From: Ecdyonurus torrentis
Lineage: Eukaryota; Arthropoda; Insecta; Ephemeroptera; Heptageniidae
Reading direction: 5' to 3'
Length of the DNA: 64,000 bases
Assembly: GCA_949318235.1 (NCBI GenBank)
Contig: OX439131.1
Span: 27,179,379-27,243,378, forward strand
In this document: in pieces, positions 23,523-60,258 of the stretch
Position numbering within the stretch: position 1 is the stretch's first letter
Layout: every line of letters begins with the position of its first letter
The notes under the pieces: model-generated
Told to the model about the DNA's origin: nothing
Database searches by the model: none
What the model saw: only the letters and a program-made list of their open reading frames with translations
Made by a program: the position numbers and the translations under genes

Positions 23523-24761
23523 TTTTATAGTTATTATGAAAGTTGTGACTTAAAGCATGGGCCTTATTTAGTTTTTTTTTTTTTTTTAATATATATTTTT
23601 ATGTGATGTATAATAAGGTTGTCAGTCAATATAGATCCAAATATGGATCAATTAGAAATACAAACATATAAACTTTTTGTCAACAAGGTCTTTTTTTTTC
23701 CACTGGGATATTAACACAGCATTTTGTAACATTATTACTCTTTGCTAAATAGAGTTATTACAATAACACATCACAAAACTTACTTTATTTATTGATTTTA
23801 ATTGTAACAATTAAATTTAAGTATTTTTAATGTTTTTATTTTTATTATTATTGTTGTAACAAAGCCAGCTGATCAAAATATAGTCTCTTTTTGATAAAAA
23901 TGGTTTTATTATTATTTATTCTTTTAAAATATGATTTGTTGTTAATTCATATTACTGGCTTTGAGAACACCACTTTTTTTGTTGAACACCATATTATCCA
24001 AGACCACATGGTAGACAAGTGCAAACATTTCCAACAACACACATATAACAATTATAGTAAAATACACCTGGAATTAAACAAGTTTCAAATACACAGAAAA
24101 ATAATAATAATAATACAGAATTTATGTTTTAATCTCAACTGAAATTATTATCTTCTTTGTAGATATTTTCAAACTAAAACAAATAAGGACTAAATCAAAT
24201 GTAAATCACTGAACAATTTTATTTGCACACTTTATTCCCTACGTTTTGTAGGGATATTCCACCATGTGTCTGGCTTCTTTTAAAAGCAATATTATACATT
24301 ACCATTTTTGTTTGTTTAATTATTTAGTATTATTAATATTTATAATGTAATTACTAATATAGTAATGTCTTTCAATTTTTTTGATATAATTTGAAACACA
24401 TTTTACAATATTGATTGAAAAATCACTATATTTAAGAAGGGAAAAATATATATTTATATATATATATTATATATTTATCTTAATACTAAGAAATTTAATA
24501 ACAATAACACTGTGTTTGTTTTAAGATATGAAGGCATGTATAAAAGATGTGTGTGTATATATATGCTATAATTTATTACAACAAATTATCCAGTCTCTAA
24601 ATACATTTGTTATGAAAACTGGATTGAGACAAAGAGGATTAAAAAAGTTGTAGGATTTGTTTTTACTTTTTTTTATATATTATAAGTATTAAGATAAAAT
24701 CCTAACTATAATTAAAAAGTCCAGTAAAAAGTGATGCTGAAAGATTATAAGTGTTGAGTGT
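23523..24761 (-). other. Probable PMCA 3' UTR, AT-rich
   Basis: This lies downstream of the PMCA stop codon on its strand. It contains many TTTATT words (AATAAA on the minus strand) and no recognised coding exon. The 3' end cannot be fixed from the sequence. Confidence 0.35.
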
Positions 24762-46959
<22,198 letters not shown>

Positions 46960-48078
46960 TTTTTAGCCAATTAAATACTAATTATTGAAAAACTAAAATA
47001 CAGGTGTTACTTATTCAAGTTCGGTGCAAACTGGAGAAATGCAAGCAATGATAAGGCGAACCTCTTATCTTCCCACTTCCCATTCAGGACTCACCGTTTA
47101 GGCTGGTAAAGCCTCAGGCTAGATCATAACTAGGCCACAATATGTATGTTTTACCTTACGATAAAAGGTAATGAACACTAGATCAAATCAATAAACATCA
47201 TCTCAAAAATAATACCACTAAACTATAGAGGTGCTATATGACCTTTCATAAAAATTAATTAGAAAGCTACAATACAACACAATATTCTCAAGCGACGTGG
47301 TGCACCTCTTTTTGGAAAAATCGGTTGCCGCCTATCTTCGAGGTTGCCATTTTCCTCCGAACTGTCAAAAATATTTTTTTTTGTCTCAACAATGAATAAG
47401 ACCTTTTTATATTCTTTGTAAATAATTACTGATTAGAACTATTTCAATAATGTGAAATTTTATTACTATCCTCATACATAAAAATTAACACACTAACAAC
47501 ATACAACTTGGCAACATTGATATGAACAAATTTGAAGTGAGCTCTCAGCCGTTTTTCCCGTTTTCTAGGCGCAGTTTGCACCATGGTTTGCACTTTGCAG
47601 CTAACTTCTGCTAACTTCATAGCATTTACCGGATTATACTTTAAAAATGATTTATAAGTCGTCGTTAAAAATGGGGCATAAAGTCTCTACTTTCCACATA
47701 TATTGTAACATTTAAAATTATGTACACAGTTATGATAAATAATTATTATACATAAAGAGCTAAAAACCTGAAAAATATTAGACCGACTGACATTTAAATT
47801 TGGCGGTCTTATTTTTGAAATATAAGGTTTGCGTTATAAATTTTAAGTTTTGTTAAATGTGTAAAATCACGTACAATTTGTAGAAATTGAATATAATATT
47901 AATAAATTTATATTTTTAAATAAAAATCAAAATTTGAATACTTATATAAAAGTACAACTTATGATTAAAATTCGTTGAAAAAACTTTACGTCATTTCAAA
48001 AAATGAGGATCATGCGCAGAAAATGTGCAAAAATGAAAAATATTACGCAGTGTTATCCGAGTTGTTGCCGTTTGAAGG
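46960..48078. promoter_or_regulatory. Divergent promoter region, PMCA / Caprin
   Basis: The start codons are head-to-head, 1119 bp apart. On the PMCA strand a good donor CG/GTGAGTCC at about 47087-47094 and an acceptor-like TTTTAG just before the ATG suggest a short 5' UTR intron. GAAAATGGCAACC near 47345-47357 (minus strand) resembles a YY1 site. On the Caprin side TTTACGTCATTTC near 47988 resembles a CRE half. Start sites are not fixed. Confidence 0.45.
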
Positions 48079-48858
48079 ATGCCTTCTGCCTCTGCGAAGC
48101 TGGAGAAACAGGCCTCCCAGGAGGTGTCAGACCCTTTCAAGCAGGTCTTGACTATGATTGATCATAAAAGGCGCAACTTAGAGAAGCGAAAGGTATAATT
48201 TTTTTGACTTAATTCACGTTGAATCACTAATAATAAAGGGTTCATGTCAAACCCTTGGTATCGGCGCCATGTTGCGTTAGCCGTCTGCCATGCCATGTGC
48301 TCGAGTCTTTGTTAAAAGTCTTTTCTTAATGATTAGGCTAGCTTGTTTCCTCCCAAAACCTCTAAATTGTTATTTGACCCCTTTTATACATATACAATAG
48401 TTTTGCTGCAATATCGTTGTACGTAATTAGCTTGAAGGTCATGGAAGTTAGTGCATCAATTATTGGATGGGAGATAGGGCCAAATAAAAGTGATCCGTTT
48501 CTAGATTCATTATGTATGTATAAAAAAATCATATGTATAGTTACTTCGATGATTTGTTTGTATTTTCAAAATCTTGGCATTATTAATTCTCCATAATTGT
48601 TCAATTTGTATCCATAAAACATCGCTGAACTGCCCTGAAAAAGGAAATCATTGCATCGTTCTCGAATCCAAGCGGCAAAATGCAAAGCCAAGGTCATAAT
48701 CAGTATTTATTACAGCGTCCGTTCTTTCACTTTGCTTTTTGATGGATGATATGCATATCATACATGTATGCAGACAATAGAGGTTATGCGTGAGGAACCC
48801 GAAAAAAAAAAAAAAAAGCTTAGGGTCCCGTAATTTTTTATTCCTGAAGCATTGTCAT

Positions 48859-48890
<32 letters not shown>

Positions 48891-51800
48891 CTTCTTTCTT
48901 CCCCTTTTCTTTTTGAAAAAAAAATATTGCTTTGAGGCCAGATATATTGAAAGCTAATTTAAAGCTAATTTAAAACTTGAAATAAACATATACATATTAA
49001 CATTTTTTTTTTGTATTATTATTATTTTTTTTTTTTACTGATATGGTTACATAAGAAAAAAAAAGTCATAAGTACCAATTTACTCCAATCTATAATCACC
49101 CTTTTAAATTTCTAGTGTTAAAGGCGTAGAACACCCTCAGGACCAAAATATGATAAATAAGCACATAAATTGTACATACCAGGCTCATATAGTGGTAATA
49201 CCGTTGATTGCACCCTTCTGGTTGATTTTCCAAGTATTTTAGGTTGAAAATTGTAACGGTTCTCTTTGCGGGTTCGTTTCGTCATACGATACTCCGCTTT
49301 TCTAGCAGTTTCAAGTATAGATAAACTCTTTTTTTCTATTGGCTGACAATAAAATTGCGCGAAAGATGTTTGAAACGTTTATAACACATTTTCCTTTTCA
49401 ACACTGATTATATTATTCTTGATCTCTGTGGTTGTAATTATGATACACATACTTCACAATTATTACAATTACTATTACAGTATACTGTTATGATGCGCAA
49501 CATCTCTAAATGAGTGTCAATGAACCCCCCGGTCCCCGCAATGCACTAAACTGCGAACACGCGTACAGATCGTGCACGGGCAGGCGGCAGGCTACAAGGA
49601 AGTAGCGATCACCACAGCATAGGGGAGGGGGTTGGAGCTCTAGATGCGAGAGCTACTAAAAACAAAGAGCAGCACGGACGATATACCGCGTGCCTTTGCC
49701 TCTCAAAGGAGAGCTGCTCTAGAGTTCCAACCTGGCTCCAACCCCCTCCCCTATGCTGTGGGGATTGCTACACTGACTTCCTTGTAGCCTGCCCGACTGC
49801 CCGATATACGCGTGTTCGTAGTTCCGTGCATCGCGGGCTGATCGCAGGGATCGGGGGGTTCGTTGACACTGATTTAGAGAAATTGCGCATCATAATGTGT
49901 AGCATCTAGCATCATAACAGTATATAGTAATTGTAATAATATTATGTATCATTGTGAAGTATGTGTGTATCATAATTACAACCACAGAGATCAAGAATAA
50001 TATAATCAGTGTTGAAAAGGAAAATGTGTTATAAACGTTTCAAACATCTTTCGCGCAATTTTATTGTCAGCCAATAGAAAAAAAGAGTTTATCTATACTT
50101 GAAACTGCTAGAAATGCGGAGTATCGTATGACGAAACGAACCCGCAAAGAGAACCGTTACAATTTTCAACCTAAAATACTTGGAAAATCAACCAGAAGGG
50201 CGCAATCAACGGTATTACCACTATATGAGCCTGGTATGTACAATTTATGTGCTTATTTATCATATTTTGGTCCTGAGGGTGTTCTACGCCTTTAAAAAGG
50301 TTAATCTAAATAATGAGAGAGAATACATTGTAATCCGGTCCAAAATAAAACGCAAGAAGTGTTTATATGGTAATGGTACTAGTTATCGGCAGGCCGCAGT
50401 TATCGACAGGCTCTTTTTACGGCGAAAGTAATAAGTTAACAAGATTCTAACTAGAACCAACCTATCTTAGAATTTCGTCTACTTGCCATACCACTACCTA
50501 CAAACTCTTTTATCACTAGAGGGGGCCGAGATAAACTGCCGAAAACTGCAGCAGTGTCGGTTTGGCTGCTTTTCTCAACAATACTATAGGAATTTCAACC
50601 TTAAGATCCTTAAGCTGCCGATAACTAGTACAATTACCATAAATTGCATAGGGTTGTGCACTTTAGCAAGCTCATCATTATTAATAATTATTATTGCAGT
50701 AGTAAATGGTGTTATTACATATTGTGTGATATATTTTGAATATATGTCAATTTCTTTATACTGAACTGTATTACCTGTATGTACTTATATTTCTTGCATT
50801 TTGTTAAGCCTGACTTGAATGTTTGTTGAATGGAGAAAGTAATAATATCATTAATTGAATATTATTCAATGTTATTGTTTACAGACAAAACTTGATGGCT
50901 ATCGTACTGAGCAGAAGAATGGCAAGGAGTTGAAGGGTGAGCAGTTAGCAGCAGTGGCCAAGTATGGTGAAGTGTGTACAACACTAGAATTTGCTGCAGA
51001 CTTAGCCAAGTCTGTGCAAACTCTAAGTGCTGAACATGCTAAACTACAGAAGAAACAACTACGGAAAGATCAACTGGAACGTACACAAAATGAACTCAGC
51101 AGGATCCGAGAACTTCTCATTATTCAGGTTTGATTTGTCAAATAGTTCATAAATAACTGAGAAATGCCTCCACTTCTTTGTCTACCTCATTTGATTTATA
51201 AGTCTGATAATATTTTTACTTTTACCAGCTGGTAAGAAATTGACATGCATTCACATATTCATTTATTTGTTGTAACTTTGCACAGCAAATTGCTAAAAAG
51301 CATGGTTTCAAAATATAGTAATTATTTTGCATCGCAAAGTTACAAGTAAAGAAATGTGTGACTACACCTCTAGGTAGTAAAATTAAGTGCTAAAAAAAGC
51401 TCACTAGGTCTCTTTATGTTAAAATTCATTTAAATATTAATCTTAAAAAAAATAAAATAAAAAAAATAAAAAAAACTCATTTGCCTTTATATTTATAAAA
51501 AATTATGTCTACTGCTGGTTCTTTCTTTTTCCTTAAAGCCCAGGACAGCAGTCAATTCTTATTGCACTTTAGAATCCGCCCCTGGGATAGCGTCCATAAA
51601 GCTAGCACGGTCCAAACTTGTAACAAGAAAAGAGAAAAACCGCTGTCCTAGGCTTAAGACTCTAGTCTTAAAGAGTTCAATTGGAGGACACTTGTACTTG
51701 TGGTGTCAATTTGAAACTAAAAAGCTAATATTACCCAAAGTGTACCACTACTACCACTGTTATTCTTGATGCTATTTGTTCTGGTGACTTATGTTAACAA

Positions 51801-52069
51801 TATTGGTTTTGCAGGATGTGATGCAGAATATGGGCAATGAAACTGTACGAGAAGACTTTTTGGCAGGCAGAGATGGTGCTGCCCAGATTACTCAGGAAGA
51901 ATTGACTCGGCTTGATGAACTGTATCCTATGGTGGCTCCTAAACGTGAAGATGGCGCAGCATTTGTACAGCACGTATGTTAATAAATAAATAAATAAATA
52001 TGGAGTCAATTTTTTTTCAAGTGATACGTTGTTGCTTTTAATGTGCTGAAACCCTATAGAAAAATATCA

Positions 52070-52112
<43 letters not shown>

Positions 52113-54618
52113 ATATATAGGCCTATATATATATATAGGGTATATATACCTATATATTATATTTAATTGTGTATGTTGGTTTTAGGTGGCAAGTGCAGCT
52201 GAGCATCTACTTCATCTGATGGAAGGTCGTAACAAAGAGTTTCTTGGTTCCAATTATGCATCCACAAAGGAGCTCTTGCAACGGATTAATACTAGTGGAT
52301 ATTTTGAAAACAATGCACTAAAACTGGCACCTGAGACAATATCACAGGTTGGTGCCCCTTTTTATCACAATAATATACACAATTTTGTACTTAGCATGAG
52401 GGTGCTACCATAGTGTTTGGACCAGCCATCAAGACTGTAGCTCTCTCACTGCAGCACCTCTACTTAACACAAGGATGAGTTGACTGAAAGTTTGTCTGAG
52501 CACTATAAGTAATTATAGTAATAGTAATATTAAATTAACTAATGACACTACAAAAATGACTATTTTTGCAATACACAGGATATAGTGTGGGGGGCACTGC
52601 TAACTTTGTGGGAAGAAAAGAAAAAGAAAGAAAGAAAGAAAAACAATAAATTTTTTGGTGTGTCATATTTTCATTTTTCTATTCATTTAGTATTGGATTG
52701 ACAAAACAGAAATGTAAGCCAGCAGGGTCGGACTGGCAATCAAGGGGCCTCATCCGCAAAAGGGGCGTAAAACCCTCTTTAGGGGCCACAAAGGGGGCGT
52801 AACGCCCTAGTTACGCCCCTTTTTGGGCCTTAGGGACATCCAAACACGGGGGGCCACGTCCGCAATTGCGGACTTGCTCTTATGGACAGTCTGAGCCTGT
52901 AAGCCAGTCATTGTGCCCAACAAAGTGTGGGTGTGAATCAAAAATTTTGCACTAATATACTTGCATATCGAGGTTGTCGCGAAAAAAATGTGTAACTCGT
53001 ATTTTGTCAGGCGAAGCAAAATGTGTAAGTCGTTTTTTGTCACGCTAAGCAAAATGTGTAACTCGTATTTTGTCACGCGTAGCAAAATGTCTATCTCGTT
53101 TTTTATCACGCGAAGCAAAATGTGTAACTCCACTTTTTGACAAAAATGATTTTTTTAATGTTTTGAATTCTTTGAATTATGTACTTCCTTGAGTTCATTT
53201 TTTATTGTTTGAATCGATTTATTTATTAAGTTATTGTTTATTTCTTATCGCTTCTCTTAGTCAATCTTAAAACGCATATTTAGTTATAAATTTAATCGCT
53301 AGGTGGCACTTTTTTATTTAAAAAATAATAGTTTTAAAAGAGAAGTACCAATGTTAAAGAGTTTTAAAACTTATAACTAACTAATTTTATTGCCCTAATA
53401 ATTTCAAATTGTTTACTTATGAGCTGTATTCTATGTTTCTAAAATTATTAATTATTGAAAACAACGAGCCTGTATTTTCAATAATGGCGTGATACATTTT
53501 TAAGAATTATGTGACCATAATTTTATTTTAGTTGTTTCTTTGTACAGTTGGTGTGCAAATTTTTCGAAAAACACATGGGCGTGTTAGTGTGGATATGATT
53601 ACGTAAAATTAAGAACAATGATAAGAATAAGCCTATTTTTATTTAAATTTATAAAATTAAAATAATTTTTTATATAAATAATGCACTTTTTAGCTTACCT
53701 AGTATAAAGTTTTAATAAAAGAAAAGCAATATTACTCATAAATCATGCATTTTGTTTGCTATAATAATATCTTGTAAAATTTTTGTTTGAAAAATTAATT
53801 AAGCATAAAAAATTAGGTTATTTAATATTTAAAACAATATAATGTATAATATTTTTTTACAAACGCTTCTCCTGTAAAATTTCTTATTTACGACTTACAC
53901 ATTTTGCTACGCGTGACAAAATACGAGATACACATTTTGCTTAGCGTGACAAAAAACGACTTACACATTTTGCTTCACCTGACAAAATACGAGTTACACA
54001 TTTTTTTCGCAACATTATCGATATAGCAAGTTGTCACACCTTTTTAACCTTTTTGTATTACATACTGTGCAGAGGGTAGCAAAAGTAATGATTCTACACT
54101 AATACACTTTCGAAGGTTTCAAAATAATAATATAAAAAAAAAAGAATAAAATAATTTTCCTGTGAATTAAGTAACCTCTAAGGAACGATCAAAACTGTGT
54201 ATACTTATGTAGATTCCATTATACCTCCCCCCATAAAAAAATTTCAACTTATTCAAAAAATGGATACACATTTCTGTGACATCATAATCCCTTTGCATGA
54301 TTGGACAAGAACAAATCACTTCTAGTAAAGTGGTAATGTTATGAGCTATAAATAACCAAATCTCAGACTCAAAATACTGCACTCCTCAAGAGTTCCTAAT
54401 ATCCTACTTAAACAAATTGGGCCACCTTTTGTCTTACCAAAGGCAGTACTCTTCACTATGAAGAAGTGATAAACTAATTGGTTGGCCTGTCCCTGCACTG
54501 GCAACTTCTGTTAAAGCCCTTGTCAACTTACTTTTTTATCATTTAGAATGCTAGATTGATAATTACCATACCTTATCTCAGGGTTTCTCAACCTGCTCCC
54601 CAGAATTTAGGAAGAAGT

Positions 54619-54661
<43 letters not shown>

Positions 54662-57600
54662 AAAAGAAAAAATATGTTCATAATTTTTAAACAATACAGT
54701 ACAAAACGTCTCAATTTTCATGAATATTGTGTTTATGAATAATATCTATTAATTATGTATTATTAAAAATTTATTTAATTTTAGTTACATGAAACTAAGG
54801 ACCATATTGTATTTTCTAAGCATAGCCTTAATTTTCCAAAATATAAATTCCAGTTAATTTTTCAATTTTTTGACAGATTCGTTTTGATTTTTTTTTAACA
54901 GGAGGCTGTATTTGTTACAGTTCTATTATTTCTCAAAATTACATTTAAAAGCGTAAAATAGTAGTGTAGAAATGTTCAAAAATACGCTTTTAAAAACAAT
55001 TTATTTTATTATTTTTCAATTAACCATACAATTTCTGCTCTGAAGTTACAAATTTATTACTTAATTTTTTCCTTGGTTCCATTATATTTGTAAAATTTAA
55101 AGCTGTAATTTTAGATAGGATTTTTAATGGGGTGAATGTTAATCTTCTTGAAATTATGTTCACTTAAATTCACTTAAATTGCTTTAAAAACGGTCACGTG
55201 GTTGGAAAAAAAATCGCGCCTGCGGCGGGCTTTTTTGGGGGGCTACGCCCCTCAATCCCCCCAGTGCTCCGTGAGCACTCCTTACTTTTAAAAGTGCTCC
55301 GCAGCTCAAAAAGGTTGAGAAACCCTGCCTTATCTTATTACTTATTATCCATGAATTAGTTGCTTTTGTATTTATTTTCATTTTGATGGTTATTTCACGC
55401 ATCTGACGTCACTATGTACCGCCGCCAATCACAGTCACCACTCTGGTCATGTGATAAATATAAGCCCCCCCCCCCCCCCCCCCCCCCACAAGTGCTTTGC
55501 ACACCATCATGGCCCCATTGGTACATTGTGACTGTGACGTCAGATGCGTCAAATAACAGTCAAAATTAAAATAAATACAAAATCAACATGGTGGTGTCTA
55601 ATTCATGGATAATAAGGTATGGTAATTATCAATATAGTATTCTAAATGATAAAAAAAAAAAGTAAAGTGATACGGGCTTTAATACTTGCATGCAGCATCA
55701 CTGCTTTACACCATGAGTTAGCCGTTAAGTCAGCCAGCACAGGATTGGTAGTGAAGGGTGATATCTGTGTTGCAAAAAAGCATATTAATAATTAATTGGG
55801 AAATAAAAACCATTTTGTTTTGAAGATATTATCAAAGGAAAGTATAGGGAAAATATGTAAGTAAAGATCTTGATGGCACACCAAGTATGCTAGCCACTAT
55901 GTTACAGAGACAGGCGCATAATAGACATATTAATTATAGTATTTAGACAAACTGCCAAATTTTTATCACTATAATCAAATAGCTCACGTCAAATAATTAA
56001 TTGTCTCTATTTTTAGTACATATTTCTTTTTTCTTCAGCAATTGTTACATCAATATTATATTTATAAATTGATGATATAAATATAAGAAAAAAACCATTT
56101 CGGTTTAAATTGCAAATCAAAGAAAAGTAATAATATTAAAGAAAAGGATAGAATAACCAGCAAGGGCCTTACCACAGTAGGCACAAAACACTGTGCCATG
56201 CGAGACTTCGACCTCTCCATAGAACTTCTACTGTGGTAAGGCCCTTGCTGGTTATTCTATCCTTTTCTTTAATATTGATCCTAACCGCGATGGTTTTTTC
56301 CTTAAATTGAAAGAAAAGTAATAGATGATTTTAATTAAAGCACGCTATATTGAAAGCTATATTACGCGAAAATCTTTAATTAATAGATACAAAAAAGGGG
56401 GACCCAAAATTGCAAGCACAATTGCAAGGCTTTCATTAGCAGTCTTGTGCTTGCAATTTTGCGTCCCCCTTTTTTGTATCTATTAATTAAAGATTTTCGC
56501 ATAATATAACTTATATTTATAAATTGTTGTTTTATGGTTTCAATTATAGGAAGCTAACTGCCAGGAGCAAGTCACCGAAGCACCATTGGTTGATCCAGCT
56601 ATCATTGCCAAAGAAGAGGCTGCTCCTACCAATCTTCCTCAGAACATGCCTCCTCCACCCGTAGAAGCCCAGGTGATGGTTGCTACTCTACCAGTCGTTG
56701 CTGACGCTGCTTCTTACTTCAGTGCCAATGTGGCTCCTGTAGCAAATGCAGCTCCACAGTACCCAGCTCTACCCCAGCAAGTCATGCCCCCTGTCCCTGT
56801 TCAGTTGCGACAACAGCAAAGGCCAATTTCAGAGGTAATTGGACAAGGCAACAGCTCCTTCAATTTTCTGCAAGAATCCCAGCTGGAGATGGAGACTCCA
56901 TCCCCTCCTAACGTAGACTTGGCAGTTATGCTGCAGTACCCCCATGGCACCATACCCCCAGTAAGGAATCCACCTGCTGCTCCTGCAGCATCTGCAGTAC
57001 CTCAGCCTGAATTCCATCAGACTATCCCTACACAGACGTTCACTAACCAAAGCTTCTCTGTGGTCCCACAACAAGGCGCTATCCCAGTATCAACTGCTCC
57101 TCCTGCCCCTGCAGCACACATTCCAGCAACATACCCTCAACCACCCTCAGTTCCAGTCGCTACTCCTTACATGCCAAGTGTAGAACCCCCTCCTCCTATC
57201 CCTATGCCTCCCAGAGCAATGCAGGAAGAACAGGTTAAGATGATGGCACAGACTAGTACTGCTGCTGCTCCTGTTCAGCCTCCATCATTTGCACAGGCAA
57301 CCTATAGTAGCCAGGCTCAAGCATCAAAGCCACAAAATTATGTGACTAGTGCTCCTCCTGGCTTTCAGCCTCAACAAAAAGCTTTACCTAACATGCAGCC
57401 TCAACCTCATATGCAGCAGGCTCCTCAGCAGCAGCCAGCCAAACCACCCCAACATCAACAACTAGCACAGAGTCAGTTCCAGCCTATTCCTAGTCTAGAG
57501 CAAGCTGCTGAGCAGGACCGGGCAGAAGAACAGATGAATTGGGCTGATGGTAAGATAAGATAAAAACTACTGTAGTGAACGTATTGACATGTGTGTTTAA

Positions 57601-58684
57601 GTGTTAAATGCATCTAACCCATGGCTTGATTTCTAGGAGGTGCTGAAGGTGATGACTTCTCTGGTGGACGTCCGGGAGGTTTCAGAGGCCGAGGTGGCCG
57701 AGGAGGGCGAGGACGAGGCACTGGTTTCTCTGGACGTAGTCGAGGGCAACAGAATGGAGGAGGAAAATCTGGTGAGTATCTTGGCTATTTTATTAGCTTG
57801 GACATGCAACTTTACCATATTATGCAACATTTTAACATTGTTATATATGAGACGAAATTCGCCGTTCCAGCCACGACGGCACCAAATGCAAAATGTTTTC
57901 AGATTTTGATGAAATTTTTTTTGGTAATACACCTAAGTGTAGTACGTAACTCAGCAAAATATGTTCAAAATATTCTTATTATTAAGGCCGCTAGAGCGCT
58001 TTGAACGTGCCGCGGACGCTTTTTAAGTGTCACATGGGCTCAACTTTGACGCGCGATAACTCTGCCTCTAGTTATTGGAATTTCGATTTTATTTTTTTAT
58101 TGTAATGAACAATAGGTACTTATAATTATATTAACTGTTGTGAAATTATAAATTTGCAATTTTTATTATAGTTAAAAAAAATAAAGAAAATTTGTAATTT
58201 TAGCCCAAATTAGCTATTTTGAATGCTTAGTAAAAAATAGTAATTTTTTAAAAAAATTACTTTTTACGATCTTATGGGCTACTTTAGATCTTGTTTAACA
58301 TAAAAATCGAAAAAAATGTTTTTTTGGTGGTTTTGAGTATTTGCAGCAGTGGTTTTAAAAACACATGTTTCGAAAAATGACCCATATTGACATGCAAATA
58401 AGTCTATGATGCAACTTGATATCAATAAAAATAAGTATACTGCAAGAAAGGGCATTTCCTACTTAACAAATGTAAAAAATAAAAAAGTTGTGTATTGAAT
58501 GTCTTCTGTAAGATATCGAGCACCTCGCAACATGCTATATTGCGCTGCGCGCTACGTCAGAAATATCCCACTTTTCACTTCCACGCCGCTTGTAAACCCT
58601 TAAACTAGCCAAATTTTATATCCCTTTTTAAGCTCTAACCATAAATAGTTATCCTGGAAAAAAAATCTAATTTTATCAATAATC

Positions 58685-58751
<67 letters not shown>

Positions 58752-60258
58752 AATGAAGCTTTTTTATTAGTTTGAATATTATGTAGTTCAATATCTTTTA
58801 TATTTAATATAAAATATTAGCAATAGTCAAAAGGCAAAAAATATAATAATAAAAAATTAAATAAAAAAAAAAAAAAAGAAAACAATAATAATAACTATAA
58901 TTTAATCTCTTTACTTTAATTTTTAACATTTAAAATTTAACATTTCCATCATTTAACTCAAAATAAATACATTACCCGGATTAAAATATGCCTTTTTTTT
59001 TTAAGTTAGCTTCAAACATCAGTTAGATGCTTTTGATTTTTCTGTTATTGATTTTGTTGTTTTTCGATTGAATCAAAAAAGAATAAACCATTTTAACAGC
59101 TTAGCAATTTGATAGTATTTCAAAAAATAATAAAAATAATAAGGGGATGCTATAGGGGGCACTAAAATAGAATATTAATATATAAGGAAATGTTTTTTTC
59201 AAGAACAATTAATTATTGTTCTACGTAATTATACATTTAATAAAGTTAGTTTGAATCAAATTTTAATTAAATTTTAAAACGAGGGTCTCAATAAGATTTT
59301 TTCCCCTTTGCCTTTTGCCTATTGCTAATATTTTGTATTTAAATTAATAGATGCGAAAGATATTGAACTACATAATATTCAAACTAATAAAAAACTTCAT
59401 TCAAAAAAAAAAAAAAAAAAAAAAAAAAAACATTATTGAGAAAATTAGACTTTTTTTCCAGGATAACAATTTATGGTTAGAGCTTAAAAAAGGATATAAA
59501 ATTTGGCTAGTTTAAGGGTTTACAAGCGGCGTGGAAGTGAAAAGTGGGATATTTCTGACGTAGCGCGCAGCGCAATATAGCATGTTGCGAGGTGCTCGAT
59601 ATCTTACAGAAGACATTCAATACACAACTTTTTTATTTTTTACATTTGTTAAGTAGGAAATGCCCTTTCTTGCAGTATACTTATTTTTATTGATATCAAG
59701 TTGCATCATAGACTTATTTGCATGTCAATATGGGTCATTTTTCGAAACATGTGTTTTTAAAACCACTGCTGCAAATACTCAAAACCACCAAAAAAACATT
59801 TTTTTCGATTTTTATGTTAAACAAGACCTAAAGTAGCCCATAAGATCGTAAAAAATAATTTTTTTAAAAAATTACTATTTTTTACTAAGCATTCAAAATA
59901 GCTAATTTGGGCTAAAATTACAAATTTTCTTTATTTTTTTTAACTATAATAAAAATTGCAAATTTATAATTTCACAACAGTTAATATAATTATAAGTATT
60001 GTTCATTACAATAAAAAAATAAAATCGAAATTTCAATAACTAGAGGCAGAGTTATCGCGCGTCAAAGTTGAGCCCATGTGACACTTAAAAAGCGTCTGCG
60101 GCACGTTCAAAGCGCTCTAGCGGCCTTAATAATAAGAATATTTTGAACATATTTTGCTGAGTTACGTACTACACTTAGGTGTATTACCAAAAAAAATTTC
60201 ATCAAAATCTGAAAACATTTTGCATTTGGTGCCGTCGTGGCTGGAACGGCGAATTTCG

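Larger units (their letters stand above)
54511..55682. mobile_element. TTAA-ended foldback interrupted by a hAT element, Caprin intron 4
   Basis: The ends TTAAAGCCCTTGTCAACTTA and AAGTGATACGGGCTTTAA are followed by complementary TTTATCATTTAGAATGC / ATTCTAAATGATAAA. Arms also hold ATCTGACGTCACTATG and TGACTGTGACGTCAGATGC (TGACGTCA at 55404-55411 and 55535-55542) around a poly-C centre. Removing the hAT insertion (54579-55335) restores a palindrome of about 415 bp. Confidence 0.85.
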
